A stretch of 64,000 bases of DNA from Flavobacterium erciyesense (lineage in GTDB: Bacteria; Bacteroidota; Bacteroidia; Flavobacteriales; Flavobacteriaceae). A program made the position numbers and the translations under genes. Under the pieces are notes generated by a model. It had not been told where the DNA came from and did no database searches. It saw nothing but the letters and a program-made list of their open reading frames with translations. The stretch covers positions 1-64,000 of the forward strand of contig NZ_JAGPXB010000013.1 of assembly GCF_018069925.1 (NCBI RefSeq), given 5' to 3'. This document shows, piece by piece, positions 47,098-57,450 of this stretch (positions are counted from its first letter, which is position 1; each line of letters starts with the position of its first letter).

Positions 47098-48108
47098 TTA
47101 CTCTAAAACAGAATAATCACCTATGCTGATGCTGGTAAAATTACCATCAAAACTAGCGTGATTACCAATCATGGCATTGTCTAAAACGGCATTTTTGATA
47201 TGCGAATGCGTTTGTACTAAACTGTTTTTTACAGTACTATTTACCACATGGCAACCATCACCAAGGGAAACATTTGGACCAACAGTAGCATTAATCAACA
47301 CTACGTTTTTACCAATATAGCAAGGCGGTATAATAGTTGCGTTTTCTAGTTTTACACTTTCATCAACTAAGGATTCACCATCAGTATGTAAAAATCCTAA
47401 CATTCTAGAATTGGTTTCTACAGTCACGTTTTTGTTACCACAATCCATCCACTCCTCCACTTTGCCAGGGACAAATTTCATGCCTTTGGCCATCATTTGT
47501 TTGATTCCGTCATTGATTTGGTATTCGCCACCGTGAATGATGTTATTGTCAAGTACCAACTGTAATTCGTTTTTAAGTACTGCAATATCTTTGAAATAGT
47601 AAATCCCAATAACCGCTAAGTCTGAAACAAAAGTAGCTGGTTTTTCAACCAACTCAACGATTTCATTGTTCGCATTTAATTTTACCACACCAAAAGCTTC
47701 TGGTTGGTCTACTTGTTTTACCCAAATTACGCTATCGGCCTCCTTGTCTAAGTCAAAATCGGCACGAATTAAGGTATCTGCGTAAGCAATTACCGCTGGT
47801 CCGCTCAAGGATTCTTTGGCACACATAATGGCGTGACCCGTTCCTAAGGCTTCGTTTTGGTAATAAATGGTTCCTTTAGCACCCAGTTTTTGGGCTATAG
47901 CCAAAAGTTCTTCTTCCACTTTTTGACCAAAACTTTCATGAATGATAAAAGCTACTTCGTCAATATCTTGATTTAAAACTCCCGCGATATCTTCAACCAA
48001 ACGGTGTACAATAGGTTTACCCGCAACAGGAATTAATGGTTTAGGAATGGTTAATGTATGTGGGCGAAGGCGTGATCCACGACCAGCCATAGGAACGATT
48101 ATTTTCAT
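47098..48108 (-). CDS. Sugar-nucleotide nucleotidyltransferase with hexapeptide tail
   Basis: 336 aa. The N-terminal nucleotidyltransferase signature is IIVPMAGRGSRLRPHTLTIP with KPLIPVAGKP, and the catalytic middle shows GTGHAIMCAKESL and VIAYADTLI. The C-terminal ~90 residues form a left-handed beta helix (KNVVLINATVGPNVSLGDGC, KNAVLDNAMIGNHASFDGNF). The arrangement matches glucose-1-phosphate thymidylyl/uridylyl- or mannose-1-phosphate guanylyl-transferases. The exact nucleotide cannot be decided. The dUTPase and flippase genes lie upstream in the same direction. Confidence 0.9.
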   Translation of the reverse strand: MKIIVPMAGRGSRLRPHTLTIPKPLIPVAGKPIVHRLVEDIAGVLNQDIDEVAFIIHESFGQKVEEELLAIAQKLGAKGTIYYQNEALGTGHAIMCAKESLSGPAVIAYADTLIRADFDLDKEADSVIWVKQVDQPEAFGVVKLNANNEIVELVEKPATFVSDLAVIGIYYFKDIAVLKNELQLVLDNNIIHGGEYQINDGIKQMMAKGMKFVPGKVEEWMDCGNKNVTVETNSRMLGFLHTDGESLVDESVKLENATIIPPCYIGKNVVLINATVGPNVSLGDGCHVVNSTVKNSLVQTHSHIKNAVLDNAMIGNHASFDGNFTSISIGDYSVLE

Positions 48109-48132
48109 GCTGTTTTTATTGAAAGATTAAAT

Positions 48133-48178
48133 GATTGAAAAATTTAATGATTGTCACAAATCTTTAAATTTTTCAATC
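48133..48178. repeat. Imperfect palindrome GATTGAAAAATTTAATGATT
   Basis: 48133-48152 pairs with 48159-48178 at about 18 of 20 positions. Further on, 48220-48260 carries CGCAAAG words and 48345-48383 a 13-base triplet repeat. Confidence 0.65.
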
Positions 48179-48344
48179 TTTGAGTTATTAAATTTATTTT
48201 ACTTTTTAAACGCAAAGTTCACGATGGATTTCGCAAAGCTCGCAAAGTTTTTTTATTTTATTGACCCACAGATTTAAAAGATTAAACAGATTTTTGAAAC
48301 TTTATATTTGAAACCTCTCGTTTAATAATTTTCTAAAACTGTTA

Positions 48345-48383
48345 ACTGCGACTGATTACTGTGACTGAATACTGCGACTGATT
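48345..48383. repeat. Three tandem copies of a 13-base unit
   Basis: ACTGCGACTGATT, ACTGTGACTGAAT, ACTGCGACTGATT in direct succession. The third copy runs one codon into the end of the dut frame, at the stop codon. Confidence 0.8.
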
Positions 48384-48816
48384 ACTTTACTCCCGTACTA
48401 CCAAAACCACCTTCACCTCTTGAAGTTTCAGATAGTTCTTGAACTACAGTCCACTCGGCGCGTTCGTGCTTTGCGACAACTAATTGCGCTATGCGTTCTC
48501 CGTTTTGAATGGTAAAATCTTCATTGGATAAATTTACTAAAATTACTCCAATTTCTCCGCGATAATCCGCATCTACAGTTCCAGGTGCATTAAGTACGGT
48601 TACACCATTTTTTGCAGCTAGTCCGCTGCGTGGTCTTACTTGTGCTTCGTAACCAATAGGTAGTTCAATAAAAAGACCTGTTTTTACGATTATTCTTTCT
48701 AATGGTTTTAAGATAATTGGGTCGGTTATATTGGCTCGTAAATCCATTCCTGCCGAGGCGATGGTTTCATAACTAGGCAAGTCGTGTTGTGATTTGTTGA
48801 TGATGTTGATATTCAT
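48382..48816 (-). CDS. dut: dUTP diphosphatase
   Basis: 144 aa trimeric-type dUTPase, converting dUTP to dUMP and pyrophosphate. All five motifs are present: [57 protein letters not shown] and [12 protein letters not shown]. Length is normal. Confidence 0.97.
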   Translation of the reverse strand: MNINIINKSQHDLPSYETIASAGMDLRANITDPIILKPLERIIVKTGLFIELPIGYEAQVRPRSGLAAKNGVTVLNAPGTVDADYRGEIGVILVNLSNEDFTIQNGERIAQLVVAKHERAEWTVVQELSETSRGEGGFGSTGVK

Positions 48817-49035
48817 AATGTATTTGTTTGAGCTAGTCTTCAGGATCAGATTGTCTTATTTAGAAAGTGCGCTTTTTTAGCCGTGACCGAAGTGGAAAGC
48901 CTTTTTTTATAAAATTGTATTTTTTTCGAGGGTGAAAAGAGCGACTGCAAGAAGCTCCTTTTGAGCCGTAGAAAAAAACAATTTTAGGAAAAAGCTTGAA
49001 ACGAAGGGCGCGATAAGCTTCTAAAAAAATTGATA
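48817..49035. other. Spacer between dut and flippase genes
   Basis: About 220 bases dominated by the long inverted-repeat element at 48859-49028. Confidence 0.6.
48859..49028. repeat. Large intergenic hairpin element, different family
   Basis: An inner stem pairs ATAAAATTGTATTTTTTTC (48909-48927) with GAAAAAAACAATTTTAG (48971-48987). An outer arm TTTAGAAAG near 48859 pairs with CTTCTAAA near 49018. Between the arms lies GAGCGACTGCAAGAAGCTCC. It lacks the flank words of copies A-C. Confidence 0.6.
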
Positions 49036-50502
49036 CTACTTTGCTTTACGTTTGAGTATTTGGGTTAATAATTCTTTTTCGTTGTGGTATATAAAATAAA
49101 GGAACACGAGCAATAACGGGATTCCTATGAAATAATTCTCCCGGAATCCGTAAAATGAAATCGCTGAAAATCCGATTGAAATAATGAGATACATAAAAAT
49201 TTTACGGCTGTCATACGGTATGGGATAGTATTTGTTTCCGAAATAATAAGAGATGGTCATCATGCTACCATAAGCGGCTATGGTGGCTATGGCCGAACCG
49301 TAATAACTCATGGTTGGGATTAGCAGGTAATTGAGCGCTAGTGTGATGATGGCTCCTACGATTGAGATGTAAGCACCTACATACGTTTTATCAATGAGTT
49401 TGTACCATACGGAAAGGTTGGTGTAAATGCCCAAGAAAAAATTAGCTAGAATAATTAAGGGCACTACTTTCATAGCTTCCCAATAGGACTCGTCCTGAAT
49501 CATAATTAGTTTTAAAACATCGGCAAAAACGATAACGGAGAGTAATATGAACGACCCAAAAATGACAAAATATTTGGTTATTGTGGCATAGGTTTGTGGT
49601 GCATCTTTACTATCAGCATGGCTGAAAAAGAAAGGTTCGATACCTAAAGTGTAGGCAGTACGGTACAAGACCATAAACAAACCGAGTTTGTAACAAGCGG
49701 AGTAAACGCCCACCTCTGCATCGGCAATATTGGCTGGCAAAAGTTCTGCCAATAAAATTTTATCAAACTGTTCGTTGATGGCAAATGCAATTCCGGCTAC
49801 CATAATGGGCATTCCGTATTGCATCATGCGTTTCCAAAGTTGATAATCAAAATTCCATTTTAGTTTTAAATAGGATGGTGACAATACTAAAAATGTGAGC
49901 AAACTAGCAACAATGTTGGATACGAAAATATAACCTACCTGAAAATCAGCTATGTACAATGAACCTAAAAAACCATCAGGATTTGACTTTGCAATTGCGG
50001 GTAAATAACTCAAAAAGAATAAGTTTAGAACCAAATTAACTACAACATTTCCTATTTTGATTATAGCGTATTTTATAGGTTGCTGGTTGACTCTTAATTT
50101 TGAAAAAGGAATAATTACCAAGGCATCAAGCACTAAAATCCAAATGGTGTAGGTGATATATTGCTCATCAAGACCAGACCAAATGCCTAATTTATTGCGG
50201 AAAAGTAAGGCTATGACTAAAAATACAATTGAGGACCAAAAAAGTGAAACGGATGCTGTTTCAACAACCGATTTTTTATCATTCTCTTTATTATAAAACC
50301 TAAAAAAAGCAGTTTCAAACCCATAGGCAAGAAGTACATTAAAGAAAATCATGTAAGCAAAAATGACAGAAACCTTACCGTATTCAGCTTTAGGAAGTAA
50401 ATCAGTGTATAATGGAACCAGAATAAAACTGAACATTCGTGGGACAACCGTAGCGAGTCCGTAAATGGCTGTTTGTTTAAAAAGATTTTTATATAATCCC
50501 AA
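49036..50502 (-). CDS. Oligosaccharide flippase / polysaccharide biosynthesis membrane protein
   Basis: 488 aa with about 14 membrane helices. The N-terminus GLYKNLFKQTAIYGLATVVP and the layout match Wzx-like flippases (MATE/MOP superfamily), which move lipid-linked glycans across the inner membrane. The start codon is TTG at 50502; there is no in-frame ATG near. It lies upstream of dut and the sugar-nucleotide transferase on the same strand, suggesting a role in surface glycan synthesis. Confidence 0.88.
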   Translation of the reverse strand: MGLYKNLFKQTAIYGLATVVPRMFSFILVPLYTDLLPKAEYGKVSVIFAYMIFFNVLLAYGFETAFFRFYNKENDKKSVVETASVSLFWSSIVFLVIALLFRNKLGIWSGLDEQYITYTIWILVLDALVIIPFSKLRVNQQPIKYAIIKIGNVVVNLVLNLFFLSYLPAIAKSNPDGFLGSLYIADFQVGYIFVSNIVASLLTFLVLSPSYLKLKWNFDYQLWKRMMQYGMPIMVAGIAFAINEQFDKILLAELLPANIADAEVGVYSACYKLGLFMVLYRTAYTLGIEPFFFSHADSKDAPQTYATITKYFVIFGSFILLSVIVFADVLKLIMIQDESYWEAMKVVPLIILANFFLGIYTNLSVWYKLIDKTYVGAYISIVGAIITLALNYLLIPTMSYYGSAIATIAAYGSMMTISYYFGNKYYPIPYDSRKIFMYLIISIGFSAISFYGFRENYFIGIPLLLVFLYFIYHNEKELLTQILKRKAK

Positions 50503-50626
50503 AATTATTTTCTTTTAAAGGGGTCAATAGGAACAAAAATAGACAATTGTATGGTGATTTTAACCATTGATGAAGTAGAAATCCTACTTGATTTGTGAAA
50601 ACTGTTTTCTATTAAAAATAGCATTC

Positions 50627-51070
50627 TTAAGATAAACCGTCTTCGTTGATAATTTTTAAGAAATGAAAACCTTTGGGCGCGTATCCTTGGTTATAGTAAA
50701 AACGATGTGCATTGAAGTTTCCTGTAAAAGCATCTAATACAATCATAGTGCAGCCAAGTTCTTTGGCTTTCGCATCTACATAATCGGTCATCATTTTACC
50801 AATTCCTTTTTTACGGTGATCAGGGTGAACGATAAAATTATCAATTTCGAGGTACTTGCCCGACCAAAGTTTGGTTCCAGACCACAAACCTGAAAGTCCT
50901 ACACAAACATCCCTTTCAAAAACAGCAATTTGTTTGTAGTTGTGCGGAATCATATCCGTAAGATACGCATCGTATTTTTCGTAAGTGAAGTTGGTGTACA
51001 AATGTAGCATGACATCGTATTGCGCCAGCATTTCTTCTTTGGTAGTAAGTTCTATAAGGTGTAATTCCAT
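50627..51070 (-). CDS. GNAT family N-acetyltransferase
   Basis: 147 aa. The acetyl-CoA binding motif is NFIVHPDHRKKGIGKMMTDY with the preceding strand YLEIDNF, followed by MIVLDAFTGNFNAHRFYYNQ. The substrate is unknown. Lies between the flippase gene and the ATP synthase operon. Confidence 0.9.
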   Translation of the reverse strand: MELHLIELTTKEEMLAQYDVMLHLYTNFTYEKYDAYLTDMIPHNYKQIAVFERDVCVGLSGLWSGTKLWSGKYLEIDNFIVHPDHRKKGIGKMMTDYVDAKAKELGCTMIVLDAFTGNFNAHRFYYNQGYAPKGFHFLKIINEDGLS

Positions 51071-51189
51071 GTTCGTTTTAAAAATGTAAAATTAGAGAAA
51101 AAATCAGAGGAATAGAACAAGAAAAAACAAGGAAAAGGATTAAGTTCATGAGCTTAACGATGATATTTAATTTATCGCAAACCAAAGTA

Positions 51190-51221
51190 TAAAAAAAAGA
51201 GCCAACCGAAGTTGACTCTTT
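51190..51221 (-). terminator. Terminator of the ATP synthase operon
   Basis: Read on the minus strand, an 11-bp stem (one mismatch) closes on a TTCG tetraloop and is followed by a run of T. It lies about 70 bases past the atpG stop. Confidence 0.85.
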
Positions 51222-51293
51222 GTATTATAAAACAATAATATTTTTATACTTTCAAATCCTAACGTTTTGAAGATTTGAAAAACTACGTTTTTC

Positions 51294-52154
51294 TTATCCT
51301 TTCAAAGCCTCTGCTCCACCAACAATCTCTAAGATTTCGTTAGTAATTGCAGCTTGACGCGCCTTGTTATAAGTTAATTTCAATTGATTTCTCAATTCAG
51401 TTGCATTATCAGTTGCTTTGTGCATTGCTGTCATACGTGCTCCGTGCTCAGAGGCAAAAGAATCATGAATACCTTTATACAATTGTGTTTTCAATGATTT
51501 AGGAATCAAAGTCAACACGATTTCTTCTTTTGATGGTTCAAAAATATAATCACCAGCAGTTTCAGCAGCATTAGCTTTTAAAGATGCTAAAGGTAAAAAT
51601 TGCTCTGTTTGAACAATTTGCGTAGCAGCATTTTTAAATTGGTTGTAAATCAACTCAATTTTGTCATACTCACCTCCAACGAATTTCTCCATTAAAGTAT
51701 CCGCTATTTTAGCAACATTATCAAAAGTCAAATCATCAAAAACAGTACTTTGATTACCAACAACGTTCAAAGTTTTGCTCAATACGTCGTTTCCTTTTTT
51801 ACCAATGGCAAAAACATCAACTTGTTTTCCTGTGTAATAATCGGCACGGTTTTTTGCTTCTTTGATCGCATTGGTGTTAAACGCACCTGCTAAACCTCTG
51901 TTAGAAGTAATAACCACCAACAACACTTTTTTAACTTCGCGTTGTGTAGTGTACTCACCACCGGCATCACCTTCTAAAGTAGCAGAAAGATTTTGCAATA
52001 ATTCCGTTAATTTTTCGGCATAAGGGCGCATTGCTGTGATTGCATCTTGTGCTTTCTTTAGCTTTGCTGCAGAAACCATTTTCATAGCCGATGTAATTTG
52101 CATCGTCGATGAAACGGAAGTAATTCTATTACGGATTTCCTTTAAGTTTGCCAT
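51294..52154 (-). CDS. atpG: ATP synthase F1 subunit gamma
   Basis: 286 aa from the ATG at 52154, where MANLKEIRNRITSVSSTMQI with TSAMKMVSAAKLKKAQ is the conserved start; a longer frame to 52193 adds residues from the spacer. The C-terminus GARMTAMHKATDNATELRNQ with TNEILEIVGGAEAL is also diagnostic. It forms the rotor shaft. atpG is the last gene of the cluster; atpD and atpC do not follow. Confidence 0.97.
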   Translation of the reverse strand: MANLKEIRNRITSVSSTMQITSAMKMVSAAKLKKAQDAITAMRPYAEKLTELLQNLSATLEGDAGGEYTTQREVKKVLLVVITSNRGLAGAFNTNAIKEAKNRADYYTGKQVDVFAIGKKGNDVLSKTLNVVGNQSTVFDDLTFDNVAKIADTLMEKFVGGEYDKIELIYNQFKNAATQIVQTEQFLPLASLKANAAETAGDYIFEPSKEEIVLTLIPKSLKTQLYKGIHDSFASEHGARMTAMHKATDNATELRNQLKLTYNKARQAAITNEILEIVGGAEALKG

Positions 52155-52162
52155 TTTTTGTA

Positions 52163-52222
52163 TAGTGAAATGTGAATCGTAAAAAGTGAACAATTATACT
52201 ATTCACTTTTCACTTTTCACTA
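52163..52222. repeat. Palindrome of GTGAAAA words between atpG and atpA
   Basis: The left arm at 52163 (TAGTGAAATGTGAAT) is the reverse complement of the right end (ATTCACTTTTCACTTTTCACTA) with one or two mismatches. The right arm is itself a short direct repeat. Confidence 0.65.
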
Positions 52223-52224
52223 AA

Positions 52225-53802
52225 TTAGTTATATTTTGCTGATAATTCTTTAGCTACAGTTTCAATTACATCTGTAATTTCATCTGTTAACTTTCCTGCT
52301 TTCAAAGCATCAAGTGTAGGTCTGTGCTTAGCATTTAAGAATTCTAAGAAATCTTTCTCGAACTCTCTTACTTTGTTCACAGGAACATTTTTCAACAAGT
52401 TTTTAGAACCTGCGTAAATAATTGCTACTTGATCTTCAACAGTATAAGGATCATTCAAACCTTGTTTCAAGATTTCAACGTTTCTTTTTCCTTTTTCAAT
52501 AACGTTTAAAGTAACAGCGTCCAAATCAGAACCAAATTTAGCAAACGCTTCCAATTCACGGAATTGTGCTTGATCTAGTTTTAAAGTTCCTGATACTTTT
52601 TTCATTGATTTAATTTGAGCGTTACCTCCAACACGTGATACCGAAATACCTACGTTGATCGCTGGACGAACTCCTGAATTAAACAAATCACCATCTAAGA
52701 AAATCTGACCATCAGTGATCGAAATTACGTTAGTTGGGATGTATGCAGAAACGTCACCAGCTTGTGTTTCAATGATTGGCAAAGCTGTTAATGAACCACC
52801 ACCTTTTACAATAGATTTCAATGAATCTGGTAAATCGTTCATGTTTTTAGCAATTCCGTCATCAGCAATTACTTTACAAGCACGCTCTAATAAACGGCTG
52901 TGTAAGTAAAAAACGTCTCCAGGATAAGCCTCACGTCCCGGTGGTCTTCTTAATAAAAGAGAAACCTCACGGTAAGCAACCGCTTGTTTAGATAAATCAT
53001 CATAAACAATTAAAGCAGGACGACCTGAATCTCTAAAATATTCACCAATTGCAGCACCTGCAAAAGGAGCATAAACTTGCATTGGAGCTGGATCAGATGC
53101 ATTAGCTGCAACAATCACAGTATACGCCATAGCACCTTTTTCTTCTAACATTTTAGCAATTCCTGCTACAGTAGAAGCTTTTTGTCCAATAGCTACGTAG
53201 ATACAAAATACTGGTTTTCCAGCATCGTAAAATTCTTTTTGATTTAAGATAGTATCGATACAAACAGTTGATTTACCTGTTTGACGGTCACCAATAACTA
53301 GCTCACGTTGTCCACGACCTACTGGAATCATTGCATCAACTGCTTTGATACCTGTTTGTAATGGCTCAGTAACTGGCTGACGGAAGATAACTCCAGGAGC
53401 TTTTCTTTCTAATGGCATTTCATATAAGTCTCCACCAATTGGTCCTTTTCCATCAATTGGAAAACCAAGTGTGTTTACTACACGTCCTACCATTTGTTCT
53501 CCTACTTTAAGAGAAGCAATACGTTGTGTTCTTTTTGCAGTAGAACCTTCTTTGATACCAGTAGATGGTCCTAAAAGTACCACACCCACGTTATCTTCTT
53601 CAAGGTTCAATACAATAGCCTCTAAACCATTGTCAAACTCCACTAACTCTCCATATTGAACATTAGAAAGCCCGTAGATACGAGCAATACCATCTCCAAC
53701 TTGAAGTACGGTTCCTACTTCTTCTAGTGTAGCACCAGATTCAAAACCTTCTACTTGCTTTCTTAATATTGCTGAAATTTCAGCAGGTTTAATTTCCGCC
53801 AT
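52225..53802 (-). CDS. atpA: ATP synthase F1 subunit alpha
   Basis: 525 aa. Motifs: N-terminal [20 protein letters not shown], Walker [29 protein letters not shown], and [20 protein letters not shown]. The arginine-finger region [20 protein letters not shown] is also visible. It forms the non-catalytic nucleotide sites of the F1 head. Confidence 0.98.
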   Translation of the reverse strand: MAEIKPAEISAILRKQVEGFESGATLEEVGTVLQVGDGIARIYGLSNVQYGELVEFDNGLEAIVLNLEEDNVGVVLLGPSTGIKEGSTAKRTQRIASLKVGEQMVGRVVNTLGFPIDGKGPIGGDLYEMPLERKAPGVIFRQPVTEPLQTGIKAVDAMIPVGRGQRELVIGDRQTGKSTVCIDTILNQKEFYDAGKPVFCIYVAIGQKASTVAGIAKMLEEKGAMAYTVIVAANASDPAPMQVYAPFAGAAIGEYFRDSGRPALIVYDDLSKQAVAYREVSLLLRRPPGREAYPGDVFYLHSRLLERACKVIADDGIAKNMNDLPDSLKSIVKGGGSLTALPIIETQAGDVSAYIPTNVISITDGQIFLDGDLFNSGVRPAINVGISVSRVGGNAQIKSMKKVSGTLKLDQAQFRELEAFAKFGSDLDAVTLNVIEKGKRNVEILKQGLNDPYTVEDQVAIIYAGSKNLLKNVPVNKVREFEKDFLEFLNAKHRPTLDALKAGKLTDEITDVIETVAKELSAKYN

Positions 53803-53839
53803 CTTACTTTATGATTTAAACACTTAAATGTGCAATAAA

Positions 53840-54373
53840 CTAATTACTTAACTCTCTTTTTAATACTTGTAATCTGTTAGCAACAGAAGCATTGTACTGC
53901 TTGTCACCTATTCTTAAAATAAATCCTCCAATAATTGCTGGATCTACTATATTTTGTATGCTTACCTTTTTATCAGATAACAATGCTATTTTAGCCAAAA
54001 CTTTTTCTTCTAATGCAGCATCCATTGGCACAGCAGTAGTTACTTGCGCTTGCTCCATTCCGTTAGCAAAGTCAAATAATTTCCCGTACTCAACTGCAAT
54101 AGATTCTAAGATTTCGAATCTCTTGTTTTCAAATAACAATTGAAACAAACCTTTAGTAACCGCATTGCTATCAGCAAAAACTTCTAATAAAGCATTTTGT
54201 TTTACCGTAACTTTGATAGTTGGGTTTTGAATAAAAGTACTCAATTCTAGGTTGCCATTGATAGCTGTAGCAATACTATTCATATCACTATTCACTTCAG
54301 TAGCCACACCTTTAGCATTAGCTAGGTCTAAAATTGCTTTTGCATAACGACTTGCTGCTCTAGTACTTGCCAT
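53840..54373 (-). CDS. atpH: ATP synthase F1 subunit delta
   Basis: 177 aa. OSCP/delta family: ASRYAKAILDLANAKGVATE at the N-terminus and IVDPAIIGGFILRIGDKQYN at the C-terminus. Links F1 to the peripheral stalk. It follows atpF by two bases. Confidence 0.96.
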   Translation of the reverse strand: MASTRAASRYAKAILDLANAKGVATEVNSDMNSIATAINGNLELSTFIQNPTIKVTVKQNALLEVFADSNAVTKGLFQLLFENKRFEILESIAVEYGKLFDFANGMEQAQVTTAVPMDAALEEKVLAKIALLSDKKVSIQNIVDPAIIGGFILRIGDKQYNASVANRLQVLKRELSN

Positions 54374-54375
54374 AA

Positions 54376-54867
54376 TTAGTTCAATTTAACGTCACCCAAC
54401 ATGTTCTCAATCAATTTAGTTTGAGACTCTTTGTTAGATAGTTCTTCTCTTAATACTTTTTCAGCAATACTCAAAGACAAAGTAGATACTTGTGATTTCA
54501 ATTCAGCCATAGCAGCATTTTTCTCAGCAGCAATAGCTGTTTTAGCTTGCTCGATCATACGTGCTCCTTCTGCTTGCGCATCCGCTTTTGAATCAGCGAT
54601 CATTTTTTCTCTCATATCACGAGCTTCTTTCAACAAAGCATCACGCTCTAAACGTGCTTCTTGTAAAATACGCTCATTTTCTGCAGTTAAATTTTGCATT
54701 TCTAAACGTGCTGTTTCGGCTGCAGCCAAAGCAGAGTTGATAGAGTCTTCTCTTCCTTTTACGGCGCTTAAAATTGGTTTCCAAGCAAATTTACCAAGCA
54801 AGATAAAGAAAACTATAAAGATGATAGAGGTCCAAAATATTAAACTCTCTGGTGCTGTTAAATTCAT
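54376..54867 (-). CDS. atpF: ATP synthase F0 subunit B
   Basis: 163 aa. One N-terminal membrane helix (SLIFWTSIIFIVFFILLGKF) is followed by a long helical coiled coil typical of the stator subunit b. It lies between atpE and atpH. Confidence 0.96.
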   Translation of the reverse strand: MNLTAPESLIFWTSIIFIVFFILLGKFAWKPILSAVKGREDSINSALAAAETARLEMQNLTAENERILQEARLERDALLKEARDMREKMIADSKADAQAEGARMIEQAKTAIAAEKNAAMAELKSQVSTLSLSIAEKVLREELSNKESQTKLIENMLGDVKLN

Positions 54868-54944
54868 ATTTTTATATTTAAAAAGTTTGTTTTAGAAATA
54901 AAAACTTCTTGATACCAACCGTATCAAGAAGTTTTAAGCTTTAA

Positions 54945-56338
<1,394 letters not shown>

Positions 56339-56468
56339 TATTAATTGTGTATCTGATTTTACGTTTTTAAAATTTTTTGCAAAGGTACATATTTAATTCA
56401 AAATTGAAAATTATAATCATGTTTTTAAAAAATCAATTTTGAGTGCTATTGCATTATTTGCAGTCAAC

Positions 56469-56852
56469 CTATCTTTTATTTATCAATCGAACCGCAAAAA
56501 CGGTTTCAAAAAGTAAAAATAGGAAATATGGAATGAAAAAAGCTCCGATATTAAGATTAGTTGCAACGTTTTCGGCTTTAATTAATGGCCACAAAAAAAC
56601 CACCGCTGCCATCATCTTTATAAATGTTGTTCCTAAAAATGCAAAGCCAGTAAAATCAGGAAAATTTTGATTCACAAAAAGCAGTAATACATATATAAGT
56701 ATAGTGGTGATTAGTAAAAATCCATAAACGCTCTCTGTGCTGTAAAACAGGTCTTTTTGATAACCAAAAGTTTGTACTGCATAATACTGTACGACAAAAA
56801 GTAATAAGGTAAAAGGAATTAAAGCCTTAAGAAAAGGTAAAATTTTATTCAT
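56469..56852 (-). CDS. Small membrane protein (DUF6168-like) in ATP synthase operon
   Basis: 127 aa with four membrane helices. The ORF lies between the AtpZ/AtpI-like gene (8-base overlap) and atpB, as is common in Flavobacteria, where it is annotated as DUF6168. No function is known; a helper of F0 assembly is an inference from position. Confidence 0.82.
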   Translation of the reverse strand: MNKILPFLKALIPFTLLLFVVQYYAVQTFGYQKDLFYSTESVYGFLLITTILIYVLLLFVNQNFPDFTGFAFLGTTFIKMMAAVVFLWPLIKAENVATNLNIGAFFIPYFLFLLFETVFAVRLINKR

Positions 56853-57075
56853 TTTTAGAATTGTTTAAATTTTTTACTTGCCGTATTACATTATACAAGG
56901 CAATAAAAACAGAAATTAGTGAAAGTACGATAGTATAAACAGAAGAATCAGCTTGGCTGTAATTATCATCTAGCCAGATTCCAAGATAGGTAAATGCAAA
57001 AATAATAGTACCCATTTGAAAAGGTATTGCTAGAAAGACCAACCATTTGGCATTATTTTCTGCTTTCTTTTTCAT
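56845..57075 (-). CDS. AtpZ/AtpI family protein
   Basis: 76 aa from the ATG at 57075. The first residues KKKAENNAKWLVFLAIPFQM are followed by two membrane helices ending in ISVFIALYNVIRQVKNLNN. Such proteins help F0 ring assembly or magnesium transport in ATP synthase operons. It overlaps the end of the bactofilin gene by 23 bases; a longer frame from 57132 would be spurious. Confidence 0.88.
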   Translation of the reverse strand: MKKKAENNAKWLVFLAIPFQMGTIIFAFTYLGIWLDDNYSQADSSVYTIVLSLISVFIALYNVIRQVKNLNNSKNE

Positions 57076-57448
57076 GTACCTCTGGATTTTTAGATTGAAT
57101 TTGCATCGAACAAGCCGCAGAGAAAGTTGCACCTGGCTCTACTGCTAATTTTCCAACAGTTACTTGCCCTTGAATACTCGCCTTTGCTTTTACACTCAAA
57201 AGTTCCTGAACTTTGATGTTGCCTTCAAATTTCCCCTCAATATCTGCGTTTTTACAAATAATATCTCCGGTAACACTTCCGGCGGGGCCAATTACAATTT
57301 TACCAGCAGTTTGAAAATTACCCACCAAGTGACCGTCTAATCTAAAATCAGCTTGCGAAATAATATCTCCTTTAATAGTGGTCCCTTCAACAATCCTATT
57401 GGTTTTACCCAAAAGATCGGTGTATGATTTTTGTTTTTTATCGAACAT
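57053..57448 (-). CDS. Bactofilin (polymer-forming cytoskeletal protein)
   Basis: 131 aa. DUF583/bactofilin beta-helix with short repeats: NRIVEGTTIKGDIISQADFR, GHLVGNFQTAGKIVIGPAGS and GDIICKNADIEGKFEGNIKV. Bactofilins polymerise into filaments that organise the envelope. It lies 2 bases after the sprE stop. Confidence 0.94.
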   Translation of the reverse strand: MFDKKQKSYTDLLGKTNRIVEGTTIKGDIISQADFRLDGHLVGNFQTAGKIVIGPAGSVTGDIICKNADIEGKFEGNIKVQELLSVKAKASIQGQVTVGKLAVEPGATFSAACSMQIQSKNPEVHEKESRK

Positions 57449-57450
57449 AG

